Positions 9,104-18,400 of a stretch of 64,000 nucleotides of DNA are shown here, one piece after another. The stretch spans positions 806,001 to 870,000 of the forward strand of contig NZ_JAFBCQ010000001.1 of NCBI RefSeq assembly GCF_016907815.1, in the 5' to 3' direction. The notes under the pieces are model-generated. The model was not told the origin of the DNA, ran no database searches, and saw only the letters and a list, made by a program, of their open reading frames with translations. The DNA is from Microbacterium aurum. GTDB taxonomy: Bacteria; Actinomycetota; Actinomycetes; Actinomycetales; Microbacteriaceae. Each line of letters begins with the position of its first letter. Position 1 is the first letter of the stretch. The position numbers were made by a program, and so were the translations under genes.

Positions 9104-10825
9104 GTGTCTGATCGTCGCGATGTGGAGTCTTCTCGGACAGAACGTCCGACCGCGGATCTTCCCGCCGTGCTCCCCACCGTCTCCGAGGTGCTGGCCCTCG
9201 ATGCCTTCGCCCCCGGTGCGCCGGTCGTGGTGGTGGGCGGTGCCGCGCTGGAGGCGTCTGTGCGCTGGGTGCATGTCTCCGACAGTGCGGACGTCGCGCG
9301 ACTGCTCGAAGGCGGCGAGCTGCTGCTGTCCACCGGATCGGGATGGCCCGACGATCCCCGGCGGCTGACGCTGTTCGTCGCGCAGCTGGCCGAGGTGGGC
9401 GCCGCGGGCATCGTGCTCGAGCTGGGCGCCCACCACCGCTACGTACCGGCGGTTCTGGCCGACGCCGCGCGCAGCGCCGACATCGCCCTGATCGTGCTGC
9501 ACCGCGAGGTGAAGTTCGTCACCATCACCGAGGCCGTGCACCGCCGGATCATCGCCGACCAGACGGCGGCGCTGGAAGCCCGCGACGCGGTGCGCACACT
9601 GTTCACGGGGCTTGCGCTTCGCGGTGCGCCGACGGAGTTCATCGTCGAACAGGTCGGTCTCACGCTGGCCGCTCCCGTCGTCTTGGAGACCGTCGGTCAC
9701 GAGGTCGTCGTCGCCCACGTCGGCGGAGCCACCGAGACCCGCACGCTGCGCGACTGGGCGCGCCGATCCCGCGCGGCCGCCGCGGCGCCCGATCGGGAGG
9801 GTCGCACGATCGTGCCGGTGGAGGCGCGTGGCATCCGCTGGGGATGGCTCGTGGCGCTGCCGGGCGCTGCCCACCTCGCCGGACGCGACGCCGTGCTCGA
9901 GCAGGCTGCCACCGCGCTCGCTCTGGGCAGGCTCGCCGATCTCGGCGGTGAGGAGTGGTCGCGGCTGGGACGGCGCCGGGTGGTCGACGCGCTGATCGAC
10001 GGACGGTTCACCGGTCTGTCCGCGGTGGCGGCGCGACTGGATGCCGCGGGCATGCCGCTCGTCGGCACGGTGGCCTTCGCGGCTGTCGCGCTCGTGTCGT
10101 CGGGCCGGGGCGGCGACGCGGTCGCGGTCGCGGCGGCCGCAGACATCGCCGCTGCGGCGATCGGCGCGCGCGTCGTGTGCGGCACGAGCGCGCCCGTCGA
10201 CGACGGGTCGGCGCTCGTGCGTACGCCTCTGATCCTCGCCGTGGCGGGCCGCGCGACGAGTGCCGCCGACAACCGCGCCGACGCCTTCGCCGCCGCACTG
10301 GAAGACGCCCTGCGGGCGGGGTCGACGTCGGTGCGGGCGCGCATCGTGCTCGCCCCGGGCACGGTCATTCCCGCGCTCGAGCCCACGGCCGAATACGAGC
10401 GTGCGATGGGAGCGCTCATCGCGGGTCTGCGCGAAACCATCGACCTTGTCGGCGTCGACGAAGGGGTGCGCGGGTCCTCCCGTCCAGGCGCGGACGGGCG
10501 GCGTGTGGCGGAGCGTCCCCTCACCCGGGTGGTCGCGGCGCTACGCGACGATCACCGTCTCGTCGCGCATGCGGAGCGCATGCTCGATCCGTTGCTGGCG
10601 GAGAGCCGCGCTCGCGGCGGCGACCTCCTCGACGTGCTCACGGCGCTGCTCGCGCACCCGTCCAATCGCACGGCCGCCGCTGAAGCGGCGCACCTCTCGC
10701 GGTCGGTGTTCTATCAGCGCATCGCCCTGCTCGAAGACCTTCTCGGCGTCGACTTCGACGATGGTGAGCAGGTCGCCGCTCTCCATGTCGCCGTGGTGAC
10801 TCACCGGCTCCACACGGGCGCGTGA
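9104..10825 (+). CDS. PucR family transcriptional regulator
   Basis: A 573-residue PucR-type activator/repressor. The N-terminal PucR sensor domain is about residues 15-140 (PTVSEVLALDAFAPGAPVVV, with WVHVSD and LLEGGELLLSTG). A long GGDEF-like central region follows. The C-terminal PucR helix-turn-helix is ALLAHPSNRTAAAEAAHLSR then SVFYQRIALLEDLLG (about 520-555). GTG 9104 is chosen because GGGGGAG precedes it at the right distance; in-frame ATGs at 9020 and 9068 lie in the mmsA gene or the promoter. It is divergent from mmsA and probably regulates that operon. PucR proteins often control purine, polyamine, GABA or beta-alanine degradation, which fits the neighbours. Confidence 0.85.
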   Translation: MSDRRDVESSRTERPTADLPAVLPTVSEVLALDAFAPGAPVVVVGGAALEASVRWVHVSDSADVARLLEGGELLLSTGSGWPDDPRRLTLFVAQLAEVGAAGIVLELGAHHRYVPAVLADAARSADIALIVLHREVKFVTITEAVHRRIIADQTAALEARDAVRTLFTGLALRGAPTEFIVEQVGLTLAAPVVLETVGHEVVVAHVGGATETRTLRDWARRSRAAAAAPDREGRTIVPVEARGIRWGWLVALPGAAHLAGRDAVLEQAATALALGRLADLGGEEWSRLGRRRVVDALIDGRFTGLSAVAARLDAAGMPLVGTVAFAAVALVSSGRGGDAVAVAAAADIAAAAIGARVVCGTSAPVDDGSALVRTPLILAVAGRATSAADNRADAFAAALEDALRAGSTSVRARIVLAPGTVIPALEPTAEYERAMGALIAGLRETIDLVGVDEGVRGSSRPGADGRRVAERPLTRVVAALRDDHRLVAHAERMLDPLLAESRARGGDLLDVLTALLAHPSNRTAAAEAAHLSRSVFYQRIALLEDLLGVDFDDGEQVAALHVAVVTHRLHTGA

Positions 10826-10845
10826 GGCGGGTACGTATCTCATTC

Positions 10846-10925
10846 TGTATGCATTAATCGCTCAAAGAGGTCTAATCCTTCCCTTCGGTATCCTCCGTGT
10901 ATACAATCGGGGCGTCGAGAGGAGA
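10846..10925 (+). promoter_or_regulatory. Promoter and paired GntR-type operators of the prp operon
   Basis: The palindrome TGTATACA (10898-10905) and a one-mismatch copy TGTATGCA (10846-10853) lie 52 bp apart, about five helical turns. A TATCCT box at 10889-10894 puts the transcription start at about 10901, inside the proximal palindrome. GAGAGGAGA at 10917-10925 is the ribosome site for GTG 10930. TGTATACA-like cores are common operators of FCD-type GntR regulators, so autoregulation by the gene just downstream is likely. The sites are seen; the role is inference. Confidence 0.55.
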
Positions 10926-10929
10926 CCGT

Positions 10930-11559
10930 GTGCGTGCCAGTGACCGCGCCTACCGGGTGCTGCTCGACGAGATCCAGTCGGGCGTGCTGGCGCCCGGAGC
11001 GGTGCTCGCCGAGGTCGAGCAGTCGGTGCGCCTGGGGGTGAGTCGCACGCCGCTGCGCGAAGCACTGGGGCGCCTGCTGGCCGACGGCCTCGTCGTCCAG
11101 CCGTCGCCGCGGCTCACGGTGGTCAGTGACATCGATGCCGGCGACATCCGAGAGCTCTTCGAGGTGCGGCGCGCCCTGGAGGAGACGGCGGCGCGCCTCG
11201 CCGCACGCGGGGTCGACGCCGAGCTGTTCGCCGCACTGGCCGGTGAGTTCGCCCGAACGGATGCCGCCGCCGACCCCGACGCGTACTACGCGCTCATCGC
11301 CCGGTTCGACGCCGCGATCGACGCCGCCGTGGCGAACGACTACCTCACCGCGGCGCTGCGGAACGTGCGCACCCATCTCCTCCGGGTGCGCCGCCTGGCG
11401 CGTGAGAACCCCGAGCGTCTGGCGGCATCCGTCGCCGAGCACCGCGTCATCGCCGGCGCCATCGGCGAGGGCGACGGCGATCTCGCCGCCCACGCCACCC
11501 ATGTCCACCTGCACAACGCGCTGACCTCGATCCTCGCCTCCCTGGAAGGAACCCCATGA
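10930..11559 (+). CDS. GntR family regulator, FCD subfamily
   Basis: A 209-residue regulator with an N-terminal winged helix ([20 protein letters not shown] and [20 protein letters not shown], about residues 6-60) and a C-terminal FCD all-helical ligand domain ([20 protein letters not shown], then the metal-site type histidine in [14 protein letters not shown]). GTG 10930 follows GAGAGGAGA. An in-frame GTG at 10897 overlaps the palindrome and has no ribosome site, so it is not used. The stop overlaps the prpD start (ATGA), making it the first gene of the 2-methylcitrate operon and its probable repressor; the effector may be a methylcitrate-cycle acid. Confidence 0.88.
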   Translation: MRASDRAYRVLLDEIQSGVLAPGAVLAEVEQSVRLGVSRTPLREALGRLLADGLVVQPSPRLTVVSDIDAGDIRELFEVRRALEETAARLAARGVDAELFAALAGEFARTDAAADPDAYYALIARFDAAIDAAVANDYLTAALRNVRTHLLRVRRLARENPERLAASVAEHRVIAGAIGEGDGDLAAHATHVHLHNALTSILASLEGTP

Positions 11560-13094
11560 CCGTCATCCACCACGTCCGCGTCCACCGCAGCGAGGAGAAC
11601 CTCGCCCGCGAGGACCAGCTCGCGTACAAGATCGCCCAGGTCGCCGCCGACCCCGTCGCCGTGGAGGCGGACGTCGTCGACATGATCATCAACCGGGTGA
11701 TCGACAACGCGGCGGTGGCCGCGGCATCCCTCACCCGCGGTCCCGTCGTCGCGGCGCGCGCGCAGGCGCTCGACCACCCGGTCTCCCGCGGCGGCCACGG
11801 CGGGACGCTCTTCGGCGAGCCGAACGAGACCGTGTCGAGCCCGGAGTGGGCCGCGTGGGCGAACGGGGTCGCGGTGCGCGAGCTCGACTACCACGACACC
11901 TTCCTCGCCGCGGAATACTCGCACCCCGGCGACAACATCCCGCCGATCCTCGCCGTCGCCCAGCACGTCGGCGCCGACGGCGCGGCGCTCGTGCGCGGCA
12001 TCGCGACCGGCTACGAGATCCAGATGGACCTGGTCCGCGCGATCTGCCTGCACAAGCACAAGATCGACCACGTCGCGCACCTCGGTCCGTCGGCCGCCGC
12101 CGGCATCGGGACACTCCTCGGCCTCGACGCCGACACGATCTACCAGGCCGTCGGGCAGGCCCTCCACACGACGACCGCGACCCGGCAGTCGCGCAAGGGC
12201 GAGATCTCCACGTGGAAGGCGCACGCGCCCGCGTTCGCCGGAAAGATGGCGGTCGAGGCGGTCGACCGCGCGATGCGTGGCCAGACGTCGCCGTCGCCCA
12301 TCTACGAAGGCGAGGACGGCGTCATCGCGTGGATGCTCGACGGTCCCGACGCGCGCTACGACGTGCCGCTGCCGGCGCCGGGAGAGGCCAAGCGCGCGAT
12401 CCTCGACTCGTACACGAAGGAGCACTCGGCCGAGTACCAGGCCCAGGCGTGGATCGACCTGGCGCGCACCCTTCGACGGGCTCAGGGACCGCAGGCGGAC
12501 ACCGTGTTCGCGCCGGAGAACGTGGCATCCATCGTGCTGCACACCTCGCACCACACGCATTACGTCATCGGCTCGGGGGCGAACGACCCGCAGAAGTACG
12601 ACCCTTCCGCCTCCCGCGAGACCCTCGACCACTCGATCCCGTACATCTTCGCGGTGGCGCTGCAGGACGGCGGGTGGCACCACGTCGACTCGTACACCCC
12701 CGAGCGTGCGTCGCGCCCCGACACCGTCGCGCTCTGGCACAAGATCACGACGGCCGAGGACGCCGAGTGGACGCGCCGCTACCACTCCGAAGACCCCGAC
12801 GAGAAGGCGTTCGGCGGTCGGGTCGAGATCCGCCTCGCCGACGGCACGACCCTGACCGATGAGATCGCCGTCGCCGACGCGCACCCGCTCGGCGCGCGCC
12901 CCTTCGCCCGCGCCGATTACATCCGCAAGTTCCGCCTGCTCGCCGAGCCCGTGCTCGAGCCGGCCGAGATCGAGCGCTTCCTCGCGCTCGCCGAGCGCCT
13001 GCCCGAGCTGACGGCGGCCGAGGTGCAGGAGCTCAACATCGTTGCGAAGGCGGGCGTCCTGGCATCCGTCGCCACGCCGAAGGGGCTGTTCTGA
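11556..13094 (+). CDS. prpD: 2-methylcitrate dehydratase, MmgE/PrpD family
   Basis: A 512-residue MmgE/PrpD protein that dehydrates 2-methylcitrate towards 2-methyl-cis-aconitate in propionate breakdown. Family regions include [49 protein letters not shown] (about residue 110), [18 protein letters not shown] and [19 protein letters not shown]. The C-terminal domain contains [18 protein letters not shown]. The length and the methylisocitrate lyase and methylcitrate synthase genes behind it support PrpD rather than other MmgE members. ATG 11556 overlaps the GntR stop and GGAAGGAACC precedes it. Confidence 0.92.
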   Translation: MTVIHHVRVHRSEENLAREDQLAYKIAQVAADPVAVEADVVDMIINRVIDNAAVAAASLTRGPVVAARAQALDHPVSRGGHGGTLFGEPNETVSSPEWAAWANGVAVRELDYHDTFLAAEYSHPGDNIPPILAVAQHVGADGAALVRGIATGYEIQMDLVRAICLHKHKIDHVAHLGPSAAAGIGTLLGLDADTIYQAVGQALHTTTATRQSRKGEISTWKAHAPAFAGKMAVEAVDRAMRGQTSPSPIYEGEDGVIAWMLDGPDARYDVPLPAPGEAKRAILDSYTKEHSAEYQAQAWIDLARTLRRAQGPQADTVFAPENVASIVLHTSHHTHYVIGSGANDPQKYDPSASRETLDHSIPYIFAVALQDGGWHHVDSYTPERASRPDTVALWHKITTAEDAEWTRRYHSEDPDEKAFGGRVEIRLADGTTLTDEIAVADAHPLGARPFARADYIRKFRLLAEPVLEPAEIERFLALAERLPELTAAEVQELNIVAKAGVLASVATPKGLF

Positions 13095-13125
13095 TGCGCC
13101 GCGCAGCCGGTGCCGCGCGCGTTCT

Positions 13126-13223
13126 GTGCCTAACTCAGTCTCCGTGCGGACAGCGAGGCGACGCAGCCGCGGGTTTCCGCGGGCCGGGCGCGCGGCGGGC
13201 GGCGTGCAGACTGAATTGGGCAC
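13126..13223. repeat. Long inverted repeat between prpD and prpB
   Basis: The arms GTGCCTAACTCAGTCT (13126-13141) and AGACTGAATTGGGCAC (13208-13223) are complementary over 16 positions with two mismatches. They enclose 66 bp of very GC-rich DNA with an inner CCGCGG/CCGCGG pairing. The element fills most of the 157-bp gap between prpD and prpB within one operon. It could be a small non-autonomous repeat, or an RNA stem that tunes expression or stability of prpBC. No coding potential was found in it. Confidence 0.6.
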
Positions 13224-13251
13224 GGGGGCCGGTCGCGAAGGAGGGGTGCTG

Positions 13252-14154
13252 ATGCTGTACAGCCAGACGCCGGCCGCCGAGAAGCGGCGGATTCTCCGGG
13301 AGCGACTCGCGGCGGGCGAGCTGCTGCGGTTCCCTGGCGCGTTCAACCCGCTCAGCGCCCGGCTGATCGAGCGCAAGGGCTTCGACGGGGTCTACATCTC
13401 CGGCGCGGTCCTCTCGGCCGACCTGGGCCTGCCCGACATCGGCCTGACGACCCTCACCGAGGTCGCCGGTCGCGGCCAGCAGATCGCCCGCATGACGGAA
13501 CTGCCCGCCATCATCGACGCCGACACCGGGTTCGGCGAGCCGATGAACGTCGCCCGCACGATCCAGACGCTCGAAGACGCGGGCCTCGCGGGCACGCACA
13601 TCGAGGACCAGGTCAACCCGAAGCGCTGCGGGCACCTCGACGGCAAGCAGGTCGTCGACGAGGACACCGCCCTCAAGCGCATCCGCGCCGCCGTCGACGC
13701 TCGCCGCGACCCGAACTTCCTCATCATGGCGCGCACCGACATCCGCGCCGTGGAAGGGCTGGACGCCGCGATCGACCGCGCGAAGGCGCTGGTGGATGCC
13801 GGGGCCGACGCGATCTTCCCCGAGGCGATGCGCGATCTCGCCGAGTTCGAGGCCGTCGCGAACGCGGTCGACGTGCCGATCCTCGCCAACATGACCGAGT
13901 TCGGCAAGAGCGAGCTGTTCGCTGTCGACCAGCTGCGCGATGCCGGGGTGCAGATCGTCATCTGGCCGGTGTCCCTCCTGCGGATGGCGATGGGCGCGGC
14001 GGGCCGCGCGCTGGATACGCTGAACGACGAGGGGCACCTGACCTCGCAGCTGGGCCAGATGCAGCATCGCGCCGACCTGTACGACCTACTCGACTACGAG
14101 GCGTACAACCACTTCGACACGAACGTCTTCAACTTTCAGATCACGAAGGAGTGA
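13252..14154 (+). CDS. prpB: Methylisocitrate lyase
   Basis: A 300-residue member of the isocitrate lyase/PEP mutase family, which cleaves 2-methylisocitrate to pyruvate and succinate. It has ALSADLGLPDIGLTTLTE-like substrate-loop sequence (about residue 45), DADTGFG (about 84), the signature catalytic motif PKRCGHLDGK (about 122) and MARTDIRAVEG. ATG 13252 lies 6-7 bp after AAGGAGGG; the frame is open further upstream through the inverted repeat but without homology. The next gene, prpC, follows after 2 bp. Confidence 0.93.
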   Translation: MLYSQTPAAEKRRILRERLAAGELLRFPGAFNPLSARLIERKGFDGVYISGAVLSADLGLPDIGLTTLTEVAGRGQQIARMTELPAIIDADTGFGEPMNVARTIQTLEDAGLAGTHIEDQVNPKRCGHLDGKQVVDEDTALKRIRAAVDARRDPNFLIMARTDIRAVEGLDAAIDRAKALVDAGADAIFPEAMRDLAEFEAVANAVDVPILANMTEFGKSELFAVDQLRDAGVQIVIWPVSLLRMAMGAAGRALDTLNDEGHLTSQLGQMQHRADLYDLLDYEAYNHFDTNVFNFQITKE

Positions 14155-14156
14155 GC

Positions 14157-15347
14157 ATGCCCGACCAGGACATCCACAAGGGGCTCGCGGGGGTCGTCGC
14201 TGACGTCACGTCGGTGAGCAAGGTGAACCCCGAGACCAACTCGCTGCTCTACCGCGGCTACCCCGTGCACGAGCTCGCCGCGACCCAGCCCGCCGAGGCG
14301 GTGGCGTACCTGCTGTGGAACGGCGAGCTGCCGACCGATGACCAGCTCGCCGACCTGCGCCGGACCGAGCGGCAGCACCGCGCGCTCGCCGACGACGTGA
14401 AGGCCGTCATCGACCTCACTCCGCTCGATGCCCATCCGATGGACGAGCTCCGCTCGGCCGTCAGCGTCCTCGGTGCCCGCGACCTCGCCGGCACCGGGTC
14501 GGTGCTCGACGCCGGAGGCACGCCGGAGGAGAACCTGCAGCGCAGCATCCGCCTCTTCGCGGCGCTGCCGGCCATCGTCGCGTACGGCCAGCGGCGGCGG
14601 CGCGGCGAAGAGCTGATCGCCCCCCGCGACGACCTCGACTATGCCGCCAACTTCCTCTGGATGACGTTCGGCACCGAGGCCGACCCCGTCGTCGTCGACG
14701 CGTTCAACCGCTCGATGATCCTGTACGCGGAGCACTCCTTCAACGCGTCGACGTTCACGGCGCGGGTCATCACGTCGACCCTCAGCGATCTGTACTCCGC
14801 GGTGGTGGGCGCGATCGGCGCGCTCAAGGGCCCGCTGCACGGCGGCGCGAACGAGGCCGTGCTGCACATCTTCGACGAGATCGGGGATGCCGACAACGTC
14901 GTCCCCTGGCTCGATCGCGCGCTCGCGGAGAAGCGCAAGATCATGGGCTTCGGCCACCGCGTGTACAAGCGCGGGGACTCGCGCGTGCCGACGATGAAGG
15001 CCGCGCTCGACACCCTCATCGCGCACTACGACCGCCCCGACGTGGAGGCGCTGTACGCGACGCTCGAGCGCGAGTTCGTGGCGCGCAAGGGCATCTACCC
15101 GAACCTCGACTATCCGTCCGGCCCGGCCTACAACCTGATGGGCTTCGACACCCTGACTTTCACGCCGCTGTTCGTCGCGGCGCGCGTCGTGGGCTGGACG
15201 GCGCACATCATGGAGCAGGCGGCATCCAACGCCCTCATCCGCCCGCTGTCGGCCTACGTCGGCCCGGACGAACGGCACATCGAGGGCTTCGTCGACGAGG
15301 TCGGCACCTCCGCCATCTCGCTGCGGGCCGCCGAAGCCGACGCCTGA
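14157..15347 (+). CDS. prpC: 2-methylcitrate synthase / citrate synthase
   Basis: A 396-residue citrate-synthase-family enzyme, placed by operon context as 2-methylcitrate synthase, which condenses propionyl-CoA with oxaloacetate. It shows GVVADVTSVSKVNPETNSLL and YRGYPVHELA typical of the methylcitrate type, HGGANEAVL with the first catalytic histidine (about residue 238), GFGHRVYKRGDSR with the second (about 270), and DYPSGPAYNLMGF with the aspartate (about 320). AAGGAG at 14145-14150 favours ATG 14157 over the overlapping GTG 14151. A strong hairpin follows 20 bp after the stop. Dual citrate synthase activity is possible. Confidence 0.92.
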   Translation: MPDQDIHKGLAGVVADVTSVSKVNPETNSLLYRGYPVHELAATQPAEAVAYLLWNGELPTDDQLADLRRTERQHRALADDVKAVIDLTPLDAHPMDELRSAVSVLGARDLAGTGSVLDAGGTPEENLQRSIRLFAALPAIVAYGQRRRRGEELIAPRDDLDYAANFLWMTFGTEADPVVVDAFNRSMILYAEHSFNASTFTARVITSTLSDLYSAVVGAIGALKGPLHGGANEAVLHIFDEIGDADNVVPWLDRALAEKRKIMGFGHRVYKRGDSRVPTMKAALDTLIAHYDRPDVEALYATLEREFVARKGIYPNLDYPSGPAYNLMGFDTLTFTPLFVAARVVGWTAHIMEQAASNALIRPLSAYVGPDERHIEGFVDEVGTSAISLRAAEADA

Positions 15348-15366
15348 GCTACCTGCGCGAGAACGG

Positions 15367-15402
15367 GACGGCCCCCGGATGCCAAGGCATCCGGGGGCCG
15401 TC
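15367..15402. terminator. Bidirectional hairpin terminator
   Basis: Two perfect 17-bp arms (15367-15383 and 15386-15402) are separated by AA. The tip is an inverted GGATGCC / GGCATCC pair, flanked by CGGCCCCC / GGGGGCCG. There is no T-run. It lies between the convergent stops of prpC (15347) and the nucleotidase (15419), so it can end both transcripts. Confidence 0.85.
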
Positions 15403-15418
15403 GCCGTAGCGTCGCGGT

Positions 15419-18400
15419 TCAGGCCGCGGCGTCGGCGCGCCGGCGCCGCACCGCGAGCACGCCGAGCGCCAAGGCGACCGCGGCGAGCACCGTCACGAAT
15501 CCGATCGGGAACGTGCCGCCGGTCGCGGCGAGGGTGCCGTCGGCCAGGACCGTCACCGCGAGGCGCACCTCCCCGGTGCCCGACGTGAGCACGAGCGTGT
15601 GCGCGCCGGGGGTGAGGTTCGTCGGCACGGTGACCGTGAACGAGACCCGTCCGTCGGTCCCCGCGGCGGGGATGCCGGTGATCACGATCGGGTCGCTGAA
15701 CAGCGTCGCCGCGATCTGCTGACCCGGCAGCAACCCGGCGATGTTCACCGTGAAGGCGTCTCCCTGCTCGACGCGGCCGGAGCCGTAGTCGATCGTCGCG
15801 CCCTCGAGCGCGGCACCCAGCTCGGCGTCGGTGGGCCCGCCGGTGCCCGGCAGCTCGCCGCCGCCGGAGGCGAGGACCGCGCGACCGAGGGGCGCCGGGT
15901 CGACGACGTCGTGGGCCGCGAAGTACGCGACCGTCGCCTGCAGGTCGACCTGACCCGTGTCGGTGCGGTCGGTGCCCGCCGCGAAGGTGACGAAGTTGTC
16001 GCCGCCGGCGGCGAGGAACGAGTTCGTCACCACGGTGAAGCGGTCGGTCGCGGCGATCGCCTTGCCGTCGAGGCTCATCGACGTGATGCGTGCGCCGCGC
16101 GCGGCCGTCGGGTCGTAGGTGTACGTGAAGCCGTCGGACACGCCCAGGTGCAGCTTCGGCCGCGACGACCCGTCGGGCTGCCACTGCTCCTCGAGCACGG
16201 CCTTCAGCTGCGCCCCGGTGAGGGTGACGGTGACGAGCGTGTTCGCGAAGGGCTGCACGTTGGCCACGTCGCGGACGGTGACGGTGCCGTCGCCGACCTT
16301 GACGAGGTCGGCGCGCAGGCCGCCCGGGTTCATGAGCCCGATCTGCGCCGGGGTGCCGGCGTAGTCCTCGTTCGACGTCGCCCACAGGTACAGGTCGGCG
16401 ACGAGGTTGCCGAGCGAGGACTCGACGCCGCGGTCCGATCCGTTCGTGCCGCCGCGCAGGATGTCGCCGCTGATGGTTCCGACCTCGACGGTGCCTTCGC
16501 GGTCGGCGACCTTCACAGCATCCGTCACGATCTGGGCGACGGCGGGGTCGGCGGCGAAGGCGGCCTGGCCGCCCACGACGAGGGGAACGAGCGACGGCGT
16601 GATCGACACGAGCTCCTTCGTGGCGGAGTCGACCGAGAGGTCGAGCTTGCCGAGCGTCGTGCCGTACTGGTGCGCCTGGATCACCGGGCGCTCGCCGCGG
16701 GGACCGGCGACCTCGCACGCGAACGACTGGTGCGTGTGGCCGGTGACGATCGCGTCCACCTCGGCGGACGCGCCGCGGATGAGGTCGCCGAACGCGGTGG
16801 TGTCACCGGCGACCGCCTCGCAGGAGCCCGTCGCGGGACCCTCGTGCGCCAGCACCACGATGACGTCCGCGAGGTCGCCGTCGGTGATCTTCGCCGCCGC
16901 GCGGTTCACGGCCTCGAGCTGGTCGCCGAACTCGATGCCCGCGATCCCCGTCGGGGTCACCATCGCGGCAGTCTGCTCGGTGACGGTGCCGATGAAGGCG
17001 ATGCGCACACCGTCGACGGTCTCGACGCGGAACTCGTCGAGCGCCGGAGTCTTCGTGCCCTTGAGATAGACGTTCGCGCCGAGGGACAGGTGGCTGCCCC
17101 CGAGGCCCGGAGTGACGCGGTCCTTCAGATCGGCGAAGCCGGCGTCGAACTCGTGGTTTCCGACGGCGCCCACGTCGAGACCGGCAGCCTTCAGCGCCTG
17201 GATCGACGGCGTGTCCTGCTGGATGAAGGACGTGAAGGTGGATGCCCCGATGTTGTCGCCCGCCGAGACGAACAGCGTGTTCGGGTTCTGCGCCTCGAAG
17301 GCGTCGACCGCGCCGGCGAGCACGGCGGCGCCGGCCTCGCCGTTGGCGAGGTTCTGCTCGATGCGACCGTGGAAGTCGTTGATCGTCAGCACCTGGATGT
17401 CGGTGAGGCCGTCGTCGATCGCGAACAGCGTCGTCGTGCCCGACACCTCGTTCGCGACCGCGAGAAGCGGCTCGCCGGTGGTCGACTGCTCGGCGGGGAT
17501 GAACGTGACGCCCTCGGCGCCGAGGTCGAGCGAGGCGCTGCTGGGCTCTTCGCCCGCGGAGAAGTCGCGGTTGTTCACGTAGGTCACGAAGGAGGATGCC
17601 GCGGGATCCGTGATGTCGTACACCATGATGCCGCCGACCCGCTCGAGCCCGACGAACGCATAGGTGCGCCCGTTCACGGCTCCGATGGCGACGTTCTCGG
17701 GCTCGGGGCCCTTCGCCGCGCTGCGGGTGTCAAAGCCGGTCTCGTCGTGGCCGGAGTTGAAGTAGTCGGGGATCGCGTCGGCGATGACCTGCTCGAATCC
17801 GTCGCCGGAGTCGAAGACCTGCTCACCGTCCGCGGTCCAGATCGAGAAGGAGCGTGCGCCGTAGCTGTACAGCTCGCTGTAGCAGTCGGCGCCGTCGGCG
17901 ATGCCGAGGTCGGTCGCGATCTTCAGGCGTCCGAGAGCGGTGTCCGCCGTGAACCCGGCGAGCGGGCTGTCGGCGCACACGGCGGCCAGCGTCTTCTTTC
18001 CGAGGTCCTTCACGCGGGCCTCGTCGATGTACGAGCCCCACTCCCGGGCGTCGCCCTCGTTGGCCGTGACGAGGTAGGTCTGCCCGCTCGCCTGGTACGA
18101 GGCGACGCCGTCGGGCATGTACACGCCCTTCAGGCCCGGGTAGGTGGCGATGTCGATGGCCTCGTCGCGGTCGCTTGCGTCGAGGCCGTTGCCGGCCGCG
18201 CCGTGGTCCTTGAATCCGAGCGAGTACAGATCGGTGACGGATGCCGAGGCGAGGTCGACGACGGCGATCGCGTTCGCCTCCTGCACGGCGACGTAGGCGG
18301 TGCCGCCGTCGACGGTGATGTACTCGGGCTCGAGGTTGCGGCTCACCCGGTTCGCCTCGAGCGGGCGCTCGCCCTGGTCGGGAGCGGCGACGTCGGGTCC

